64,000 nucleotides of DNA from Trichobilharzia szidati (GCA_944472155.2 OX235272.1:9656354-9720353); one strand, 5' to 3'. Positions 44,801-59,800 are shown, counted from the stretch's first letter. Translations and numbers: made by a program. The notes: generated by a model from the sequence alone, not told the origin.

Positions 44801-47800
44801 AGAAATAAAGCTACTGCAGAAATCCGCAAATCAAGGATGAAATTCGAAGCACACCTGGCTCAAAATGCAAAGGCACAACCTAAGAAAATTTTCTCGTACA
44901 TGAATTTCAGGAATAAAACATTCAATGGTGTCCCAAACCTGACTATCGACAATGACACAATCGAAGAAGATCAAGAAAAAGCAGAAGCAATGGCAAACTA
45001 CTTCTCCCAAGTCTTCACTCAGGAGTCGTCACTGCCTATAGGATCAGCTCTGGCTGCATCAGAAGAGCATGGGATAGATTCCGTTGACATCAACCAAGGC
45101 ATCGTGCTCAACTGCCTAAGGAAACTAGATGCAGGGAAATCAATGGGTCCTGATAATCTTCATCCAAGGCTTCTCAAGGAGCTATCAGTCCACATAGCCG
45201 GCCCTTTGATGACGATCTTCAAGCTTTCTCTCCAAAATGGAGTGTTACCGCGTGACTGAAAAGACGCCATAGTGACCCCAATCCACAAAGGAGGATCAAT
45301 ACAAAGCCCTTCAAATTACAGGACTATTAGTCTCACCAGCGCTTTAATCAAGACACTGGAAAGAATAATCAAGAAAAGTATCATGGCATATCTGGAAAAC
45401 AGAAGCTTGTTATCTAGAGCACAGCACGGCTTCCGAAGAAACCTCTCATGCCTGTCAAATCTCCTCACTGCAAGAGAAAGCTGGGTCAAATCAAGGGAAA
45501 ACAGAAGACCTGTTGACGTCATCTTCATAGACTTCGGCAAAACCTTTGATAAAGTTCCTTACAAAAGACTACTCATGAAGTTGGAAAGTCTTGGTATCAA
45601 AGGCAGCTTACTAAACTGGCTCAGGGAATTCCTCATAGATAGGAGGCAGAGGGTTAGGATCAACTCGAAACTCTCCTCCTGAACAACAGTGCAGAGCGGA
45701 GTGCCACAAGGCACGGTACTTGGACCTCTCCTATTTATTTTGTATATCAATGAGTTATCTCTACTCACCGATTCCCCTATGGTCCTATACGCAGATGACT
45801 TAAAAATTTGGAGAGAGCTGAAGGGCAACAGTGACACGTCCACGTTGCAAGAGGACCTCAACAAATTGTCAGAGTGGTCCATAGAATGGATGCTCCCGAT
45901 AAACGTGACAAAATGTGCAACCATGCGCATTGGACAAGCAAGCACGAGCTCTTATGAACTAGAGGGAATTACACTTCCATCAGTTCAGACTTACTTGGAC
46001 TTAGGTGTCATAGTTAGCCACGACTTAAAAACTACAGCACACTGTCGCGCGGTGGCTGCACGTAGTTTCAGGTCATTATGGGCAATTCGTAGAGCCTTCA
46101 CTAGAATCACCAGAGATGTGTTCACCTCCTTATATACATCTCTGGTGAGGTCAAGACCAGAAAACTGCATCCAGGCCGCCAGCCCTTGTCTAAAAGGGGA
46201 CTCACTTATTCTAGAAAGGGTTCAACGGAAAGCAACACGTATGATTCATGGCATGACTAACTTATCATACGAGGAAAGACTAGACAGTTTAAATCTCTTC
46301 TCCTTGTCATACCGTAGGCAGAGAGGAGATTTAATCACAATGTTTAAAATTTTAAATAATTACTACGGACCTGACCTATTTTCTCTTTTCCTTCCCACCA
46401 GGTCGGAACACCTTAGAGGACATAGCAGGAGAGTTCAAAAGCCAAGAAGAAATCATATTGCTGTTGAGTACTGGTTCTCACACAGAGTCATAAACTCTTG
46501 GAACCGACTCCCAGAAGAAGTGGTGTCTGCAACCTCAGTTGATTCGTTCAAGAAGGGTTTGGACAACCACAGAAGTTTACTAGAAAAGGATTAACATAGG
46601 CTCCAAGCCTTCTATCCTCAAACAATAAATCTGAATCTGAATCTGAAATCTGAGTACTCTGTGAAAAATTTTCATTTTTTATACCAGTTTTGAACATCGT
46701 GAATAAATGTCCCTATAAACCAAAAAATAGTTGGTAGCTTAATGTTCTGTTTCCTAGTTTGAATCACCCAATTATAAGATTGTCAATCCTATATTGGCAT
46801 AAGGTATTATGAGTAAGGAGTCCTTAATACAGGTGTTTTGCTTACCAGCTTTGATTAGCAACACGCTAATGTATTTATAATAATAATATTATTTAATAAT
46901 ATTTATTATTATTAATATTATAATAAATAATAATATAATATTTAGCAATAAATTATTGTTATAATTTATGATGGAATGTATGACAGCTGTCTTAGCTTTA
47001 CTAGAGATCAGATTTCCAACATGAACTGTAGCAGTTCAATTCGCTAATTTTCATAAAAATGCATCTAAAGGTAGACGAAAAAGATCGCATAGAAGTGTCA
47101 AAAACAGATTTCATATTCAGATTTACTGGTTGAGGATAGAAGGCTTGGAACCTCTGTTAATCCTTTGCTAGTAAATTTCTGTGGTTTTCCAAACCCTTTT
47201 TGAATGAATCAGTTGAGGTTGCAGACACCACTTCTTCTGGGAGTTGGTTCCAAAAGTTTATGACTCCGTGTGAGAACCAGTACTCAACAGCAATATTATT
47301 TCTTCTTTGCTTTTGAACTCTCCTGCTATGTCCTCTAAGGTGTTCCGACCTGGCGGGAAGGAAGAGAGAAAATAGGTCAGGTCCGTAGTAATTATTTAAA
47401 ATTTTAAACATTGTGATTAAATCTCCTCTCTGCCTACGGTATGATAGGGAGAAAAGATTTAAACTGTCTAATCTTTCCTCGTTTGATAAGTTAGTCATGC
47501 CGAGAACCATACGTGCTGCCTTCCTTTGAACCCTTTCTAGAATGTGTGAGTCCCCTTGAAGAAAAAGACTGGCTACCTGGATACAGTTTTCTGGTCTTGA
47601 CCTCACCAGAGATGTATATAAGGTGGTGAACATACCTCTGGTGATTCTAGCAAATTGCCAATAAGGACCTGAAACTGCTTGCAGCCACCGCGCGACAGTG
47701 TGCTGTAGTTTTTAAATCGTGACTAACTGTGACACCTAAGTCCAAGTGAGTCTGAACTGATGGAAGTGTTATTCCCTCTAGTTCGTAGGAGCTGATGCTT

Positions 47801-50800
47801 GCTTGTCCGATGCGCATGGTTGCACATTTCGCTACATTAATCGGGATCATCCATTCTCTGGACCACTCTGACAATTTGTTGAAGTCCTCTTGCAACGTGA
47901 ACATATCACTGTTGCCCTTCAGCTCTCTCCAAATTTTTAAGTCATCTGCGTATAGGAGCATAGGGGAATCGGTGAGCAGAGATAACTCATTGATATACAA
48001 AATAAATAGGAGAGGTCCGAGTACCGTGCCTTGTGGCACTCCGCTCTGCACTGTTGTTCAGGAGGAGAGTTTCGAGTTGATCCTAACCCTCTGCCTCCTA
48101 TCTATGAGGAACTCCCTTAGCCAGTTGCGTAATCTGCCTTTGGTACCAAGACTTTCCAACTTCATGAGTAGTCTTTTGTAAGGAACTTTATCAAAGGTTT
48201 TGCCGAAGTCTATGAAGATGACGTCAACAGGTCTTCTGTTTTCCCTTGATTTGACCCAGCTTTCTCTTGCAGTGAGGAGATTTGACAGGCATGAGAGGTT
48301 TCTTCGGAAGCCGTGCTGTGCTCTAGATAACAAGCTTCTGTTTTCCAGATATGCCATGATACTTTTCTTGATTATTCTTTCCAGTGTCTTGATTAAAGCG
48401 CTGGTGAGACTAATAGTCCTGTAATTTGAAGGGCTTTGTATTGATCCTCCTTTGTGGATTGGGGTCACTATGGCGTCTTTTCAGTCACGCGGTAACACTC
48501 CATTTTGGAGAGAAAGCTTGAAGATCGTCATCAAAGGGCCGGCTATGTGGACTGATAGCTCCTTGAGAAGCCTTGGATGAAGATTATCAGGACCCATTGA
48601 TTTCCCTGCATCTAGTTTCCTTAGGCAGTTGAGCACGATGCCTTGGTTGATGTCAACGGAATCTATCCCATGCTCTTCTGATGCAGCCAGAGCTGATCCT
48701 ATAGGCAGTGACGACTCCTGAGTGAAGACTTGGGAGAAGAACTTTGCCACTGCTTCTGCTTTTCTTGATCTTCTTCGATTGTGTCATTGTTAATAGTCAG
48801 GTTTGGGACACCATTGGATGTTTTATTCCTGAAGTTCATGTACGAGAAAATTTTCTTAGGTTGTGCCTTTGCATTTCGAGCCAGATGTGCTTCGAACTTC
48901 ATCTTTGATTGGCGGATTTCCGCAATATCTTTGTTCCTAGCGGTGTTGTATAATTTCCTGGTCTCAGGAGTCTCAGGTGTGGCAAACATCTGAGTAACTT
49001 ACAGATCTCTCGGTTTATCCATGGAGGGGGCAATGTTTCCGACCCTTTGGGACAGATCAAGGGATAAAAGGTTCAGTTACTTGGGCGTAAAGTTGTTTAA
49101 ATTGGTTCCATGCGGCTTCTACTTGGGACTCTGGGTTGATGTACCAGTTCACTGAGTCGGCTGCTGAGACGATCGCATTTACATCAGCTTTCCAAACGAT
49201 AATGTACGGGTAAGAAGAATAATTTGGTGAACAATGGCTGGTATTTAATAAGTTTGGAAAATTAAAGGAGTTAATACATCAGCATTTTTGTGGACGAATT
49301 TGAGCCAAATCACTAAAGTCTTCAACCGTGGATTCTTAGCATCCCGAGGATCTAAATCAGTAATTGCTTTAAAGAAACAACCAGGGACTAAACAAACAGT
49401 AGTTACCTTCTTCTGATCACCCCAAACTCCTTTTCATTTTAGTCCTATATGAGTTACTCGAATTGATGTTCACGAGTGATTACACCATAAGATTTTTCGT
49501 GTTGAATTCATAAACTTTAGTGTAATCGATGTTTACAGGCGGGTTACACTGCATAATTACAGGTGAAATACAACTCATACTTTCTATAATCTGATGGATT
49601 GATATTAGCCTTTTTCTAAGTGATGCGGTCACATTTCAAATATTTTTGTGTGCAGGGATTTTGGTGAAGTTCCACCACTCAGGTTTCATTACCCTCTAAC
49701 ATCAATTCGAAAATAACTGACAGCTTTCTTCTCCTAGTATGAATCTCTTCAGTACTGTATGCGTAGAATTGAACCCTGACGATTCACTTTACTAAGTAAG
49801 CCAGTCGAATATCCATTGAACTGATAAGAGTTAGTATTGTCGAACTAGTGTACTCTAAATCAATCAGTGAATGGCCAATGAGATTATTTTAAGTAAAATG
49901 AAGGCTCTGGGTGCAATCTCTGGTGGTGTGTAATGCTGGAGAACTTCATACTGGAAGAAAATATCTGTCCACAATTAATCCATCTACAGTGCGTCGGTGG
50001 CACAGTGGTCAGGACTGTCGCCGACCATGCACATGGTCCGGGGTTCGGTCCCCTGCCGACGCACACCCGATATCTATGGTCGGCCTGCAAAATTTGGGCT
50101 ACCGATATCACATGCTGAAAATTTCATACCTGTACCAAAAAGTACTGTGTGGCTCTTGGTAAAAGCTATATGGCAATTATCGACTGAACTGTTGGTGAAT
50201 AAGATACCGCTCTGCATATTTACTCTCATCAGTCACCAAATGATTGAAATCAATTATAAAGAACTTTTTCAGTGTCAAATAGAATCGTCTGAGTTGTATT
50301 AACAAACTTGTTTTAACTTTCTATTTAAAAGTGGACAAGATTTTTTCTGAAGTGCAATAAATTATTTTTCATATTCCACTTCTCTATTCCTTTTTGGTTA
50401 AAATTATTTGTGATCTTAGAATGATCAGTCTACAACACCTAATGTGAACTCTCCAAGCAATGAAGGCACTCAGGTCGTCAATGATTCGGTCAACTTTGAA
50501 GATACAGGTACGTCATCCACCTTGGTTGTTAATTTGAAGTAAATAAGATTGAAATTTACAGTTTTTAGATATTTTTCTGCCGCTACTACTCATACCCCAC
50601 CTCCTCCTATTACTATTATTACTAATACTGAGGCTAATTAGAAATTCTTGTGAGTAATACAAGCCTCAGTGTTAGTATATAATTATAATAACAGCCAATG
50701 TACAGTAGCACATATTCGTCGGTTTGTCCTTCACACATCCTCCAGTCGTGTGGTGAATTCAGAATTCGATCCACAGTCTAACCAGTAAAGTCCACTAAGT

Positions 50801-53800
50801 TGGGTGATCCACAACAGAAAACTCGGCGAAGACTTTGAAGTGAAGAAAAGGACAATTGTAGTGAACTGGATTATGAAGACGACTGTAGGGAGTGAGAAGA
50901 CAAGAATACGTCGGATCAATAAGAGGATTGTAGAAGGTATGGATTTCCCAGGTGATTTATGTCACATGTCACAAAAACTCAAAGACTTATAGATGAGATC
51001 CAAGAAACTGGCCGGCAGCGAAGATAGGACTTCAAGTGAACATGGAGAAAACGCAGGTTATGAAGATAACCAACCAACAAAAACAACAGCAAGAACCAAT
51101 CACCACCAACAGGAGCTATTTGAAAGAAGCCACTTTTTCCACTTATATAGGAAACATCGTTTCAACTACAGGCGACAGGAATTCAAAACGGAAGCTGGAA
51201 TAGCAAGACAGAACCTCATCACACTCACTCACTACAAACAACAAAATTCTGATTTTCGACACCAATCTCTTAAGTCAGTCACTTCTTCTGTCTGGGTCAT
51301 AAACTTGTTACACGAATCACGAAAGCATTTCCAACAGACTAATCCTGATTTTTATCAGCAACTGCCTTCGCTCGCTCCATACTGAGGATCAAATAGCCAG
51401 TTAGAAAGAATTAGCAGCCAGGAACTCTGGGAAAGAATCAATCAAGAAACTATCGCTCAACAAATATGTAGGACCAGCTGATGAGAGGGGGAATGTGGAG
51501 AATAGAACGAAGCAGAGACGTGCTGCTGAAGCCCTATGTTTGACTCCTAAACCAAGGGAACAGTAACAGTAATAATCGGTTCCATCTGGAAATAGTTACT
51601 GGTTAAATGTCGAAGAATTCGATAAGTGAATTTTGATTCATTCATAGATCGGCTGCAATTTGAATTTCAACAAACCCTTCTTCTTCTACAAAAGAAACTA
51701 GTTTCACAGAAACAACAAAAGTAAATCCCAGGGAATGAATAGTCAAAGGCCTCTCCTAACAATCTGAAGATCCTGCGACCTTTCTCCGGAGATGGTGTCA
51801 TGAGTGCGTACTGTCGACGAGTGATAAAATAGGAATAAAAAGCTGCCCAGTAATTCCTAGTGGTTTTGAGTGGTTCTCTAACTGATGTATCAACTCATGA
51901 CGTAATGTAAGTAGTTGACACTGAAGTGAACTGAAGTGGCAGCTTGTCTTCCACACATCCTGATCATTCGCTGACTTCAGAATTCGACCCACAGTTCAAC
52001 CAGTGAAGTCTACTAAGTCGTATGTAGGACAATTATATATATATATATATCGCAAATTTTCGGGAGTTAGAATTCATGGACCACTGAACCCCACCATATT
52101 GACTGAGTGGTTAACCAGCTCAGCTTACGACCTAAAAGTTTCCGATTCATAGGTCATAGGTCCTTGCTGTTGAATAGTTTCAGACTAGGACAAAACAGTT
52201 TTTTAGCACTCCTAATTTGGTTTCCAGTAAAAGTTCCCTAATTATCATGTATCAGTTCGTCATATAACTTGAAATCAATCAGATCCTTTTAATTTTCTAT
52301 AGTTTGGTTTGTAACGGTTAGTTATGTTTTTATGAGTTGATCACGGATTGATATCAGTTAGAGAGAACCATTGAAAACCAGGGAGTACAAGACAGCTGCT
52401 GTTTCATCCTAGTCGGGGAATCATCGGCAGTGGCGCTAAATCACGAATTGGTAGAAGTTAGAATTCATGAGCCATTGAATCGAGTCCCAGTGGCTGAGTA
52501 GTATACGAGCTTGCCTTGTAACCGGGAGGTCCTGGGTTCGAATCCCAGCGCGTGCGCACTGCCGATGATTCCCCGACTAGGATGAAACAGCAGCTGTCTT
52601 GTACTCCCTGGTTTTCAACGGTTCTCTAACTGATATAGGTCCTTTTAAATCAATATTTGAAACATAAATCTGTCTAAGAGTTTAATAATTTACACTAATG
52701 GACTTCAGATTGTGTATTTCACACAATGTCCTTCAGTTTACCGATCTCTACATTTTCCTAGGTACAAATAAATCCGGAAGACGAAGAAGTCGAGAGTATT
52801 CAAAATACTTTAAAACAAGGTAAGTTATTTATACAATATCTATGAATAAAGAGAACTTAAATGCGAGAGACAATATCTGACAGTGATATACAGTGAATGT
52901 GCATATTTTGTCACACTTGTAAACCAGTGGTCCAATCGGAAAATGCTCTATAACCACTCTTGTCCACTTGTATTCGATTCCCGGACCAACCAAGACGGTT
53001 GGTTGGGTGTCTGCGAAGCTGGCAAACCCACCTCGTAAAGAAAGAAAACATCACCACTGCCACTCAAACCTCAATGCTTGAAGCCATTTTTTCCACTCGA
53101 AATGCAATACAGTTTCATTATCATTCTTAATCACTGAATTTGATTGGTTGCAATATTTCATCATAAGCTGACATTGGTTAGAGAACCGTTGATAAAAACC
53201 ACAGAATACTGGACAGCTGTTTCGTCCCAGTTTGAGACCCTTCATCAGCACGTAGCCAGCCCCAGGGTTCGAATACAGGACCTTCTGGTTGCAAGGCAAG
53301 CTAGCTCATAGACCATCAAGCCACTGGGACCCGATCCAGAGGTCAGCCCATGAATTCCGAATTCTTTCAATTCACGATATAGCTCACCTTGTAATCGGAG
53401 GGCCCTGGGTTCGAGTCCCAGCGGGTGAGTACTGCTGAAGAGTCCCAAACTAGGCTGAAGAAACAGCTTCCCAGTACTCTCAGGTTTTCCAGTGGTTCTT
53501 TAACCGACGTCAGCTCAGGATGAAACCCTGCAACTGTGCCTAATTAATTAATTGTTTAGTGAATCATAAAGAACAGATGACGAGTTCAACATGGTTTTCA
53601 CTGTTAATTATCATTGGGAAAATAACATACGGGAAACAGCCCTTCATGTGATATGATGTGAATTAACCATGTTATTAGATATCATTACATCATGGGTTCA
53701 CATTTTTACTGGACGGGTTTTCCACCTAATTAAAAGCCATAAAACACATCCAGCCATGTCATACTCGATACTGAAGATCAAATTGTTAGCTGGTTAGAAA

Positions 53801-56800
53801 GTACAAGTGTAACAGGAGAAGATAAGAGAAAAACACACCATATTTACACATTTTCAACCCCATTAAAGTTCGGCTAGGTCAGAGGAGAATAGATTATTCT
53901 GATTGGTTGTCAACTGGCTTAAGGCTGAACAATTTGTCCAATGAGATTACTTCCTATCCACAAGGTAAACTAAATCCAGATTTGAGAAATAAACACTTCT
54001 ATCTGTGCAGCGATTGACTTAAACTGTCGACTTCAATTTTGACCGCTTCCTATCAATCTGCATCACACCATATAAGGAAAAAGGAATTCTAACCAACCGT
54101 GAACCAGCCAACATATATGCAGAAAGAAATATAATTTCATACGTTTATTCCCCTTCATGAATTTGAAAAAAGCAAGAACTACAGTTTTTGCACAATAAAA
54201 TGGTACCATCATCGGTTATTTCGTTGCCTTCTCGTCAGCTGCTTACAGCCCAAAGGCATTATTAAGTATGTATCAACAAAAACAATTTTAACATACTTGC
54301 ACAGAGTTCAAAAATCAATCAATCAATAAATGCGTCGGTGGCACAGTGGTTAGGACTCTCGCCGACCATGCACATGGTCCGGGGTTCGATCCCCTGCCGG
54401 CGCACACCCGATATCTATGGTCGGCCTGAATTTGGGCTACCGATATCCATGCTGAAAATTCCATACTTGTACTGAAAATACGGTGTGGAATCAAGCTGTA
54501 AATCAAAATAAATAAAAAAATATATATAATATTAAACAGTATTCCGAATAATAATGATCATGCACAATGGAAACTTTCGGCATTACACACTCAGATGAAA
54601 GAGAGATGAAAATATCCAGTTACCAGGCAGGCCAAGGAAAGACTGATAACCACTTCTTTCTGGACGCATAAATCAGGCTTCAGGTTCTTGATGGAAATGG
54701 CTTCAGCAAACTTGAGGAGAATTGAGGTCTTTTGCCTGTTGATAATTTTGAACGACTTTTCGACGTCCACCTCATGACCCGTGTCGAGGAGATGCCTGGC
54801 GATGGCATTGTTTAAAGCATTTGTTCCCAGCTCGAGACATAGGCTTCTTGGTACATGTTCAGAATATTGTAGATATGCCCTTCTTCTTTCTGTCCTTCCA
54901 ATGTAACTGCTCCCACAGATACATGTAAATTTGTAGATATATTTAATGCCGTGTCTGGCCTGTAAGCAGCTGACGAGAAGGCAACGAAATAACCGATGAT
55001 GGTACCACTTTACTCTGCAAAAACTGTAGTTCTTGCTTTGTTCAGAAATAGAATTCGTTGACTGGTATTACTCTGAGAAAACACTCAAGTGACATTATAC
55101 ATATCAAGCCGTCGACGGGAACTCGGGTTGGCAGGCCAGCAGTTGGGCTTTGGCCACAGAGTGACCTAGAGGAGATCACATGAAGAAGAAGAAATGAAAG
55201 TTTGCTGACAGTCACTGAATGTGTAATGAAAATGTGCTGCTGTGTCACTTGGAATGCAATGAACAAATAACATGAGAATAAACAAACTGGGAAATTATGT
55301 CTTCTACTAGACTATCTGCTACTTATGAGTGAATTTAAGTAGTATATCGAGTAACATCTCAGAAGAAATTGTGACAGTTCATGTGCGTGTGTGCGTGCGG
55401 TAGTAGAAAAGTCACTGATAAAAAGACACAAGAAGAAGGAAGGTGATACCACTAGGAAGGATTTAAAAACCGACAGATGCTTTAGAGCAATAGGTACCTA
55501 GTACAGAATGGATGATATCATTTTCAAACAGCAGAATCATCAGTGATGTAAAGTGTGTGATTTTTCCTGAACATTCAGTCTATATGTGTCACAGTAAATA
55601 ACAGATGCGTCCTCATCAGTCTTTTTCTCTTCACTTGAATAAAATGCACATTTAGCATGATACTATATTATTGTGGCGAGCGCTACTGATAAGATTTATC
55701 AGTAGTATGTATATAAAGTGACATTCATCAGCATAAAAACAGTAAATAATAGGGAGATACATTTGATGTCAGAGAAGGCGCATGATACAGCGTTATGGAG
55801 ATACATGGGAGACGTGAAAGGAACACAGAGAAACGCAATATGAAAGAGGGAGGCCAGAAGTAACACAATAACATGGAAGATCTGTGCAAATGGTGCTTTG
55901 AAGATAAGGTGTACATAATTTGGTTAAAAAGAGATACTAATACCATTACTATTGTTTAAGGCTAAATTAAAGGTTAACCATCCGGGAGTGTGAACGCACT
56001 AATGACCATGGACGTATACTAGTCATTGGATAACGGGACCTACAGTTATTCTCGCACCAGTATGAACACTATTCACGCACCAGCTGAGGTACAAACTTCA
56101 CTTCGATGTCATTTTTAACTATTGTTTAGATAATGAGTTGATAGCACTTACCTGTAAATGTTCTTGTCGTGCTTCTTCTATGTTCATCCAGAGGTGTTCA
56201 GAAACAGGCGATGGACATATATTTAGGTATACGCAGTGTAGGAAACGAATGAGTATTCATAATGGTAAGTTACAAGATGGGGTTATTAACCTCATGCCCA
56301 ACCTTTCCTCTTTACCAGCTTTATTTCTGGCGTAGCTAGTTAAAGGAGTGCGTCCGTGCCTGGGGATCGAACCCTGGCGAGTGTCCGAACCGCTGTGCCA
56401 CCGACGCACTTAGAGAACAGTAGTACAATAATAATAATACTAGGCAAGGTTTAGGAGTTAACCTCAGTCGGGACCGACTGGTAAAAGAAGCAAGCGATCA
56501 TAGCACCACCACTACCCCACCCCAAGTAGGACTCGAACCTACAACCATTCAACCATCAACACATCAATCATTTAAAAAAAATTTCCTCTCTTATTTTCCA
56601 ACCTTATTTTTTTCGCACAGACGATTATCTATGTTCGAAGGTATTCTGCAAAGAATGAATAACGATGCTAACCGTCCAAGTCCCCTGTTAGAACAAACTA
56701 GTTGTGAAGAAAATAGCCTAAGAAGTGATGCTGTCAGTAAACAACAACAGCAACAAAAGCAACGTCGTCAATCAGAACCAATTAAATCACTTTATTCTTA

Positions 56801-59800
56801 TTATTCGTCGTCTCCTTCGTCTTCAAGAAATAATACAACATTCAATACCCTAGAATTTGTTCAAGACAGTTTGAGAGAGCTACATTCAAAAATTTCAAAT
56901 AGTCAGAAAATACTAACACCAAATAGTGGTAAAACAAAATCAACTACATCAGAATTTACTTTGAAAAGTATTCTACACGATGAAAAGGATATGCAGGTTA
57001 TATTTGATGAAATACAAGCTATGGAAGAGAGACAAAATATACCAATGCAACAATTGAAAGAGATACTGCTGTCTTCTGTAAGTTTAATTGCAAATAACAA
57101 GAATAATTTCAAGTATTTCATTGTAGAGATTTGTTTGATTGATTTTAGGTTGGATAAAAAAAGCTGACACAACAGTAAGAGAACTGGATAACTGTTTCGT
57201 CCTCGTTTGGGACTCTTCATCAGGTTACATATCTTTTGTGTTCTCTCAGGAGCTGGTTGATTTAATTGAGAGGCTGTCGTTCTCGCCCCCCCCCACCACC
57301 TCCATCACAGAATCCAAGATAATTCACTCTACCATATATATAAAGAATATCCCGGAAATATCAGCTAGAATATAAAAACCATTTGAAATAAACACAACTC
57401 ACAAGACAACCGACATAATCGCTTCGTTCATCGATATTCTGCAGGCTGAAAGATCCAACAGAAAAAAAGGCAAGATCAATACCATTCACAAAATAAGTTG
57501 CATGCATGAACTGCAATAAACATTACATCGGTCAAAGTGGGCGTCCTCTTCGAATCCGAATCCAAGAACACAAATTAGCTGTAAAAAGGCACGATATGCA
57601 TTCTACCATATCGATGCATGTAGATAATTATAGATACCAGTTTGATGATTGGAAGGCTGTAGAAATTTTAAACACAGGAAACACCAAATGTAATGCCAGA
57701 GAATTTCTAGAAGTCTGGTATTCAAATGAGTCAGCCAGCGAATGACAAACATACTAATGTAGAATTTGAAACATTTCTTTTTCAATGTGAATTTAAAACA
57801 AGCAACAAAAGGTGTTGTTAATAAAGCAGGATTTTGATGAATTCATCAAATTTCGGAAGAACTCTACAGCCGCTGAATATTCTACAAATAGGGATATTTG
57901 TATATATATATATATATCCATCCATTCAAGTGTAAGACATCCTTAGTCTTCTGTTGACAGTTGTTGTAATATTTTCAACTTTATAATCAAGTTGGATGTA
58001 GATGGGGTTTTTCTCCACTGTGATTTGTTTGTTCTTTTCACTTCATTGATATTTTTGTCAGCGTGATGGAATGAAAGATTTTATGGCTTATCTAGTCACT
58101 ACAAACGGTATACACCTTATTGATTTTTGGTTGGATTGTGAAGCAATTAAAATGATTACATCAGAAGAAGAGGAAGAAGAAAGAGAAGGTGAAGAGGGAA
58201 ACGAAGGACGTGCTGGTTTTAATCGAATCAAAATGAAGTTTGATTTAATTCGGTAATAGAAAATTTTTACTTTGATCTTAAAAAACAATTAGATTACAGT
58301 GATATACATATATATGTATATATATACCTCGGGGTTCTAGTGGGAAGCCGTTACCAGTAGGGTACAACAGGTTGAAGTTGATGAAAGTTACTCATCAAAG
58401 AAGACATTGCTAAGCTGTCGCGTTTTGCTGGGAATTGGCAGAAGTTAGAATTCATGGGCTGGCCACTGGATCGGGTCCCAGTTGGTGAATGACCTACGAG
58501 CTCGCTAGCCTTATAACCAGAAGGTCGTGGGTTTGAACCATGGTAATGGGTGAGTGGTGCTAAGGAGTCCCACATTAGGACGAAACAGCTGTTCAGTAAT
58601 CCGTGGTTGTTTTCCAATGGTTCTCTAACTGATGTCAGCTCATGATGAAATCCTCCATCCAATCAAACTAAATCCCTACAAAAAACCTATTCTTGAAACT
58701 CCATTATAACACCAAACTAGGACAAAACAGTTACCCAGTACCTCCTGATGGCATCCAGTGGTACTCTAACCGGAATCAGTCCGTCGTGCAACTTGAAATA
58801 AATCAAATCTCTGTAAACCAGCACTCAAAAATTAATTTGATGCCTACTAGTGAAGTCTCCTGGATTTCTAGTGAGAAGTTATGACTAGTTGGGTGCACTG
58901 GGTCAGATAGGTATGAGGACAAATACTCGTAGATGACACTGTCCGGCGGTGGTGTTATGTGCATCACGAAGTGGTGGAATCTAAAATTCATCAGCAAGCG
59001 GTTAATTGTCCGACAAACTGACCTTATGACGCTAAGGTCCTGGTTCTGGTGGAATCAAGGGCATGCATTGTTGAAAAGTCCCAAACTAATCTGGTGAAAA
59101 AGCTGTTCAGTACTCCCCCAGTAGGTTTTCAATGGTTCTCTAACTGATACGAATCCATAATCTGAAGTAAACTGGTGGGTTGTGACTATCAGTGGAATAC
59201 AGGACATCGCCCATTTCATCCTACTCGGAACTCGTCATCTGGATGTGCCTGCTTTCCACAATGAATGATAGTGTTCTCACTGAGGCTGGAACCCAGCACG
59301 CATTGTTTCAAACTCAGAGGAATACAAGCACATCCCGATGACGAGTCCAAAATGGGACGAAATGTGCGTTGTCCTAGATTCCATCCACTGCTGCTAGTCA
59401 CCATCCACCAAAATTACTTGGAATTAAATGATCAGACATCATCTCAACATCTTCACCAGAGGCCGATATATCCACATGAAGTCAAGCACTAAGGTCCAAT
59501 CAGTCAATAGGAAAGTTCACATAGAATTTAATAATCCTACTATTTACTTTTGTTTTTGACATAAACATTCAGTTTGTTTTCCACTTTAATTTCAGTGATC
59601 TTGAAGATCGTTATCTTCTTCGATTAACACCAAAAGCCCGCCAACAATTGTTTGCATCAGTTAATAGTATTTCAGACTATTTTATGACCATAAAGACAAG
59701 ATATAATCCTCCTGAAGAATCCTATTTATGCCAACTGGGTGATATGATGTTCGATTTTGTCCAGCATGATTGTTTACGACGTTTAAAATACTACTGGTTA

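Larger units (their letters stand above)
42640..46650 (+). mobile_element. CR1-like LINE, near full length, in RGS intron 2
   Basis: Sense-oriented copy with ORF1, endonuclease and RT, ending in a 3' tail of repeated AATCTG units at about 46628-46652. A partial copy of the same family lies inverted at 47100-49197. Confidence 0.88.

Noticed and set aside
43787..46594. TGA read as Trp through the flatworm mitochondrial code
   Set aside because: Many other Trp codons in the same ORF are TGG and host genes nearby use normal stops; the region is clearly nuclear.
49988..50075. Functional tRNA genes
   Set aside because: The box A and box B sequences lie in repeated units with conserved non-tRNA bodies and no acceptor-stem pairing was found, so they are SINE heads.
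55042..55946. Small - strand ORFs
   Set aside because: No motif, no repeat copy and no splice context; probably chance.
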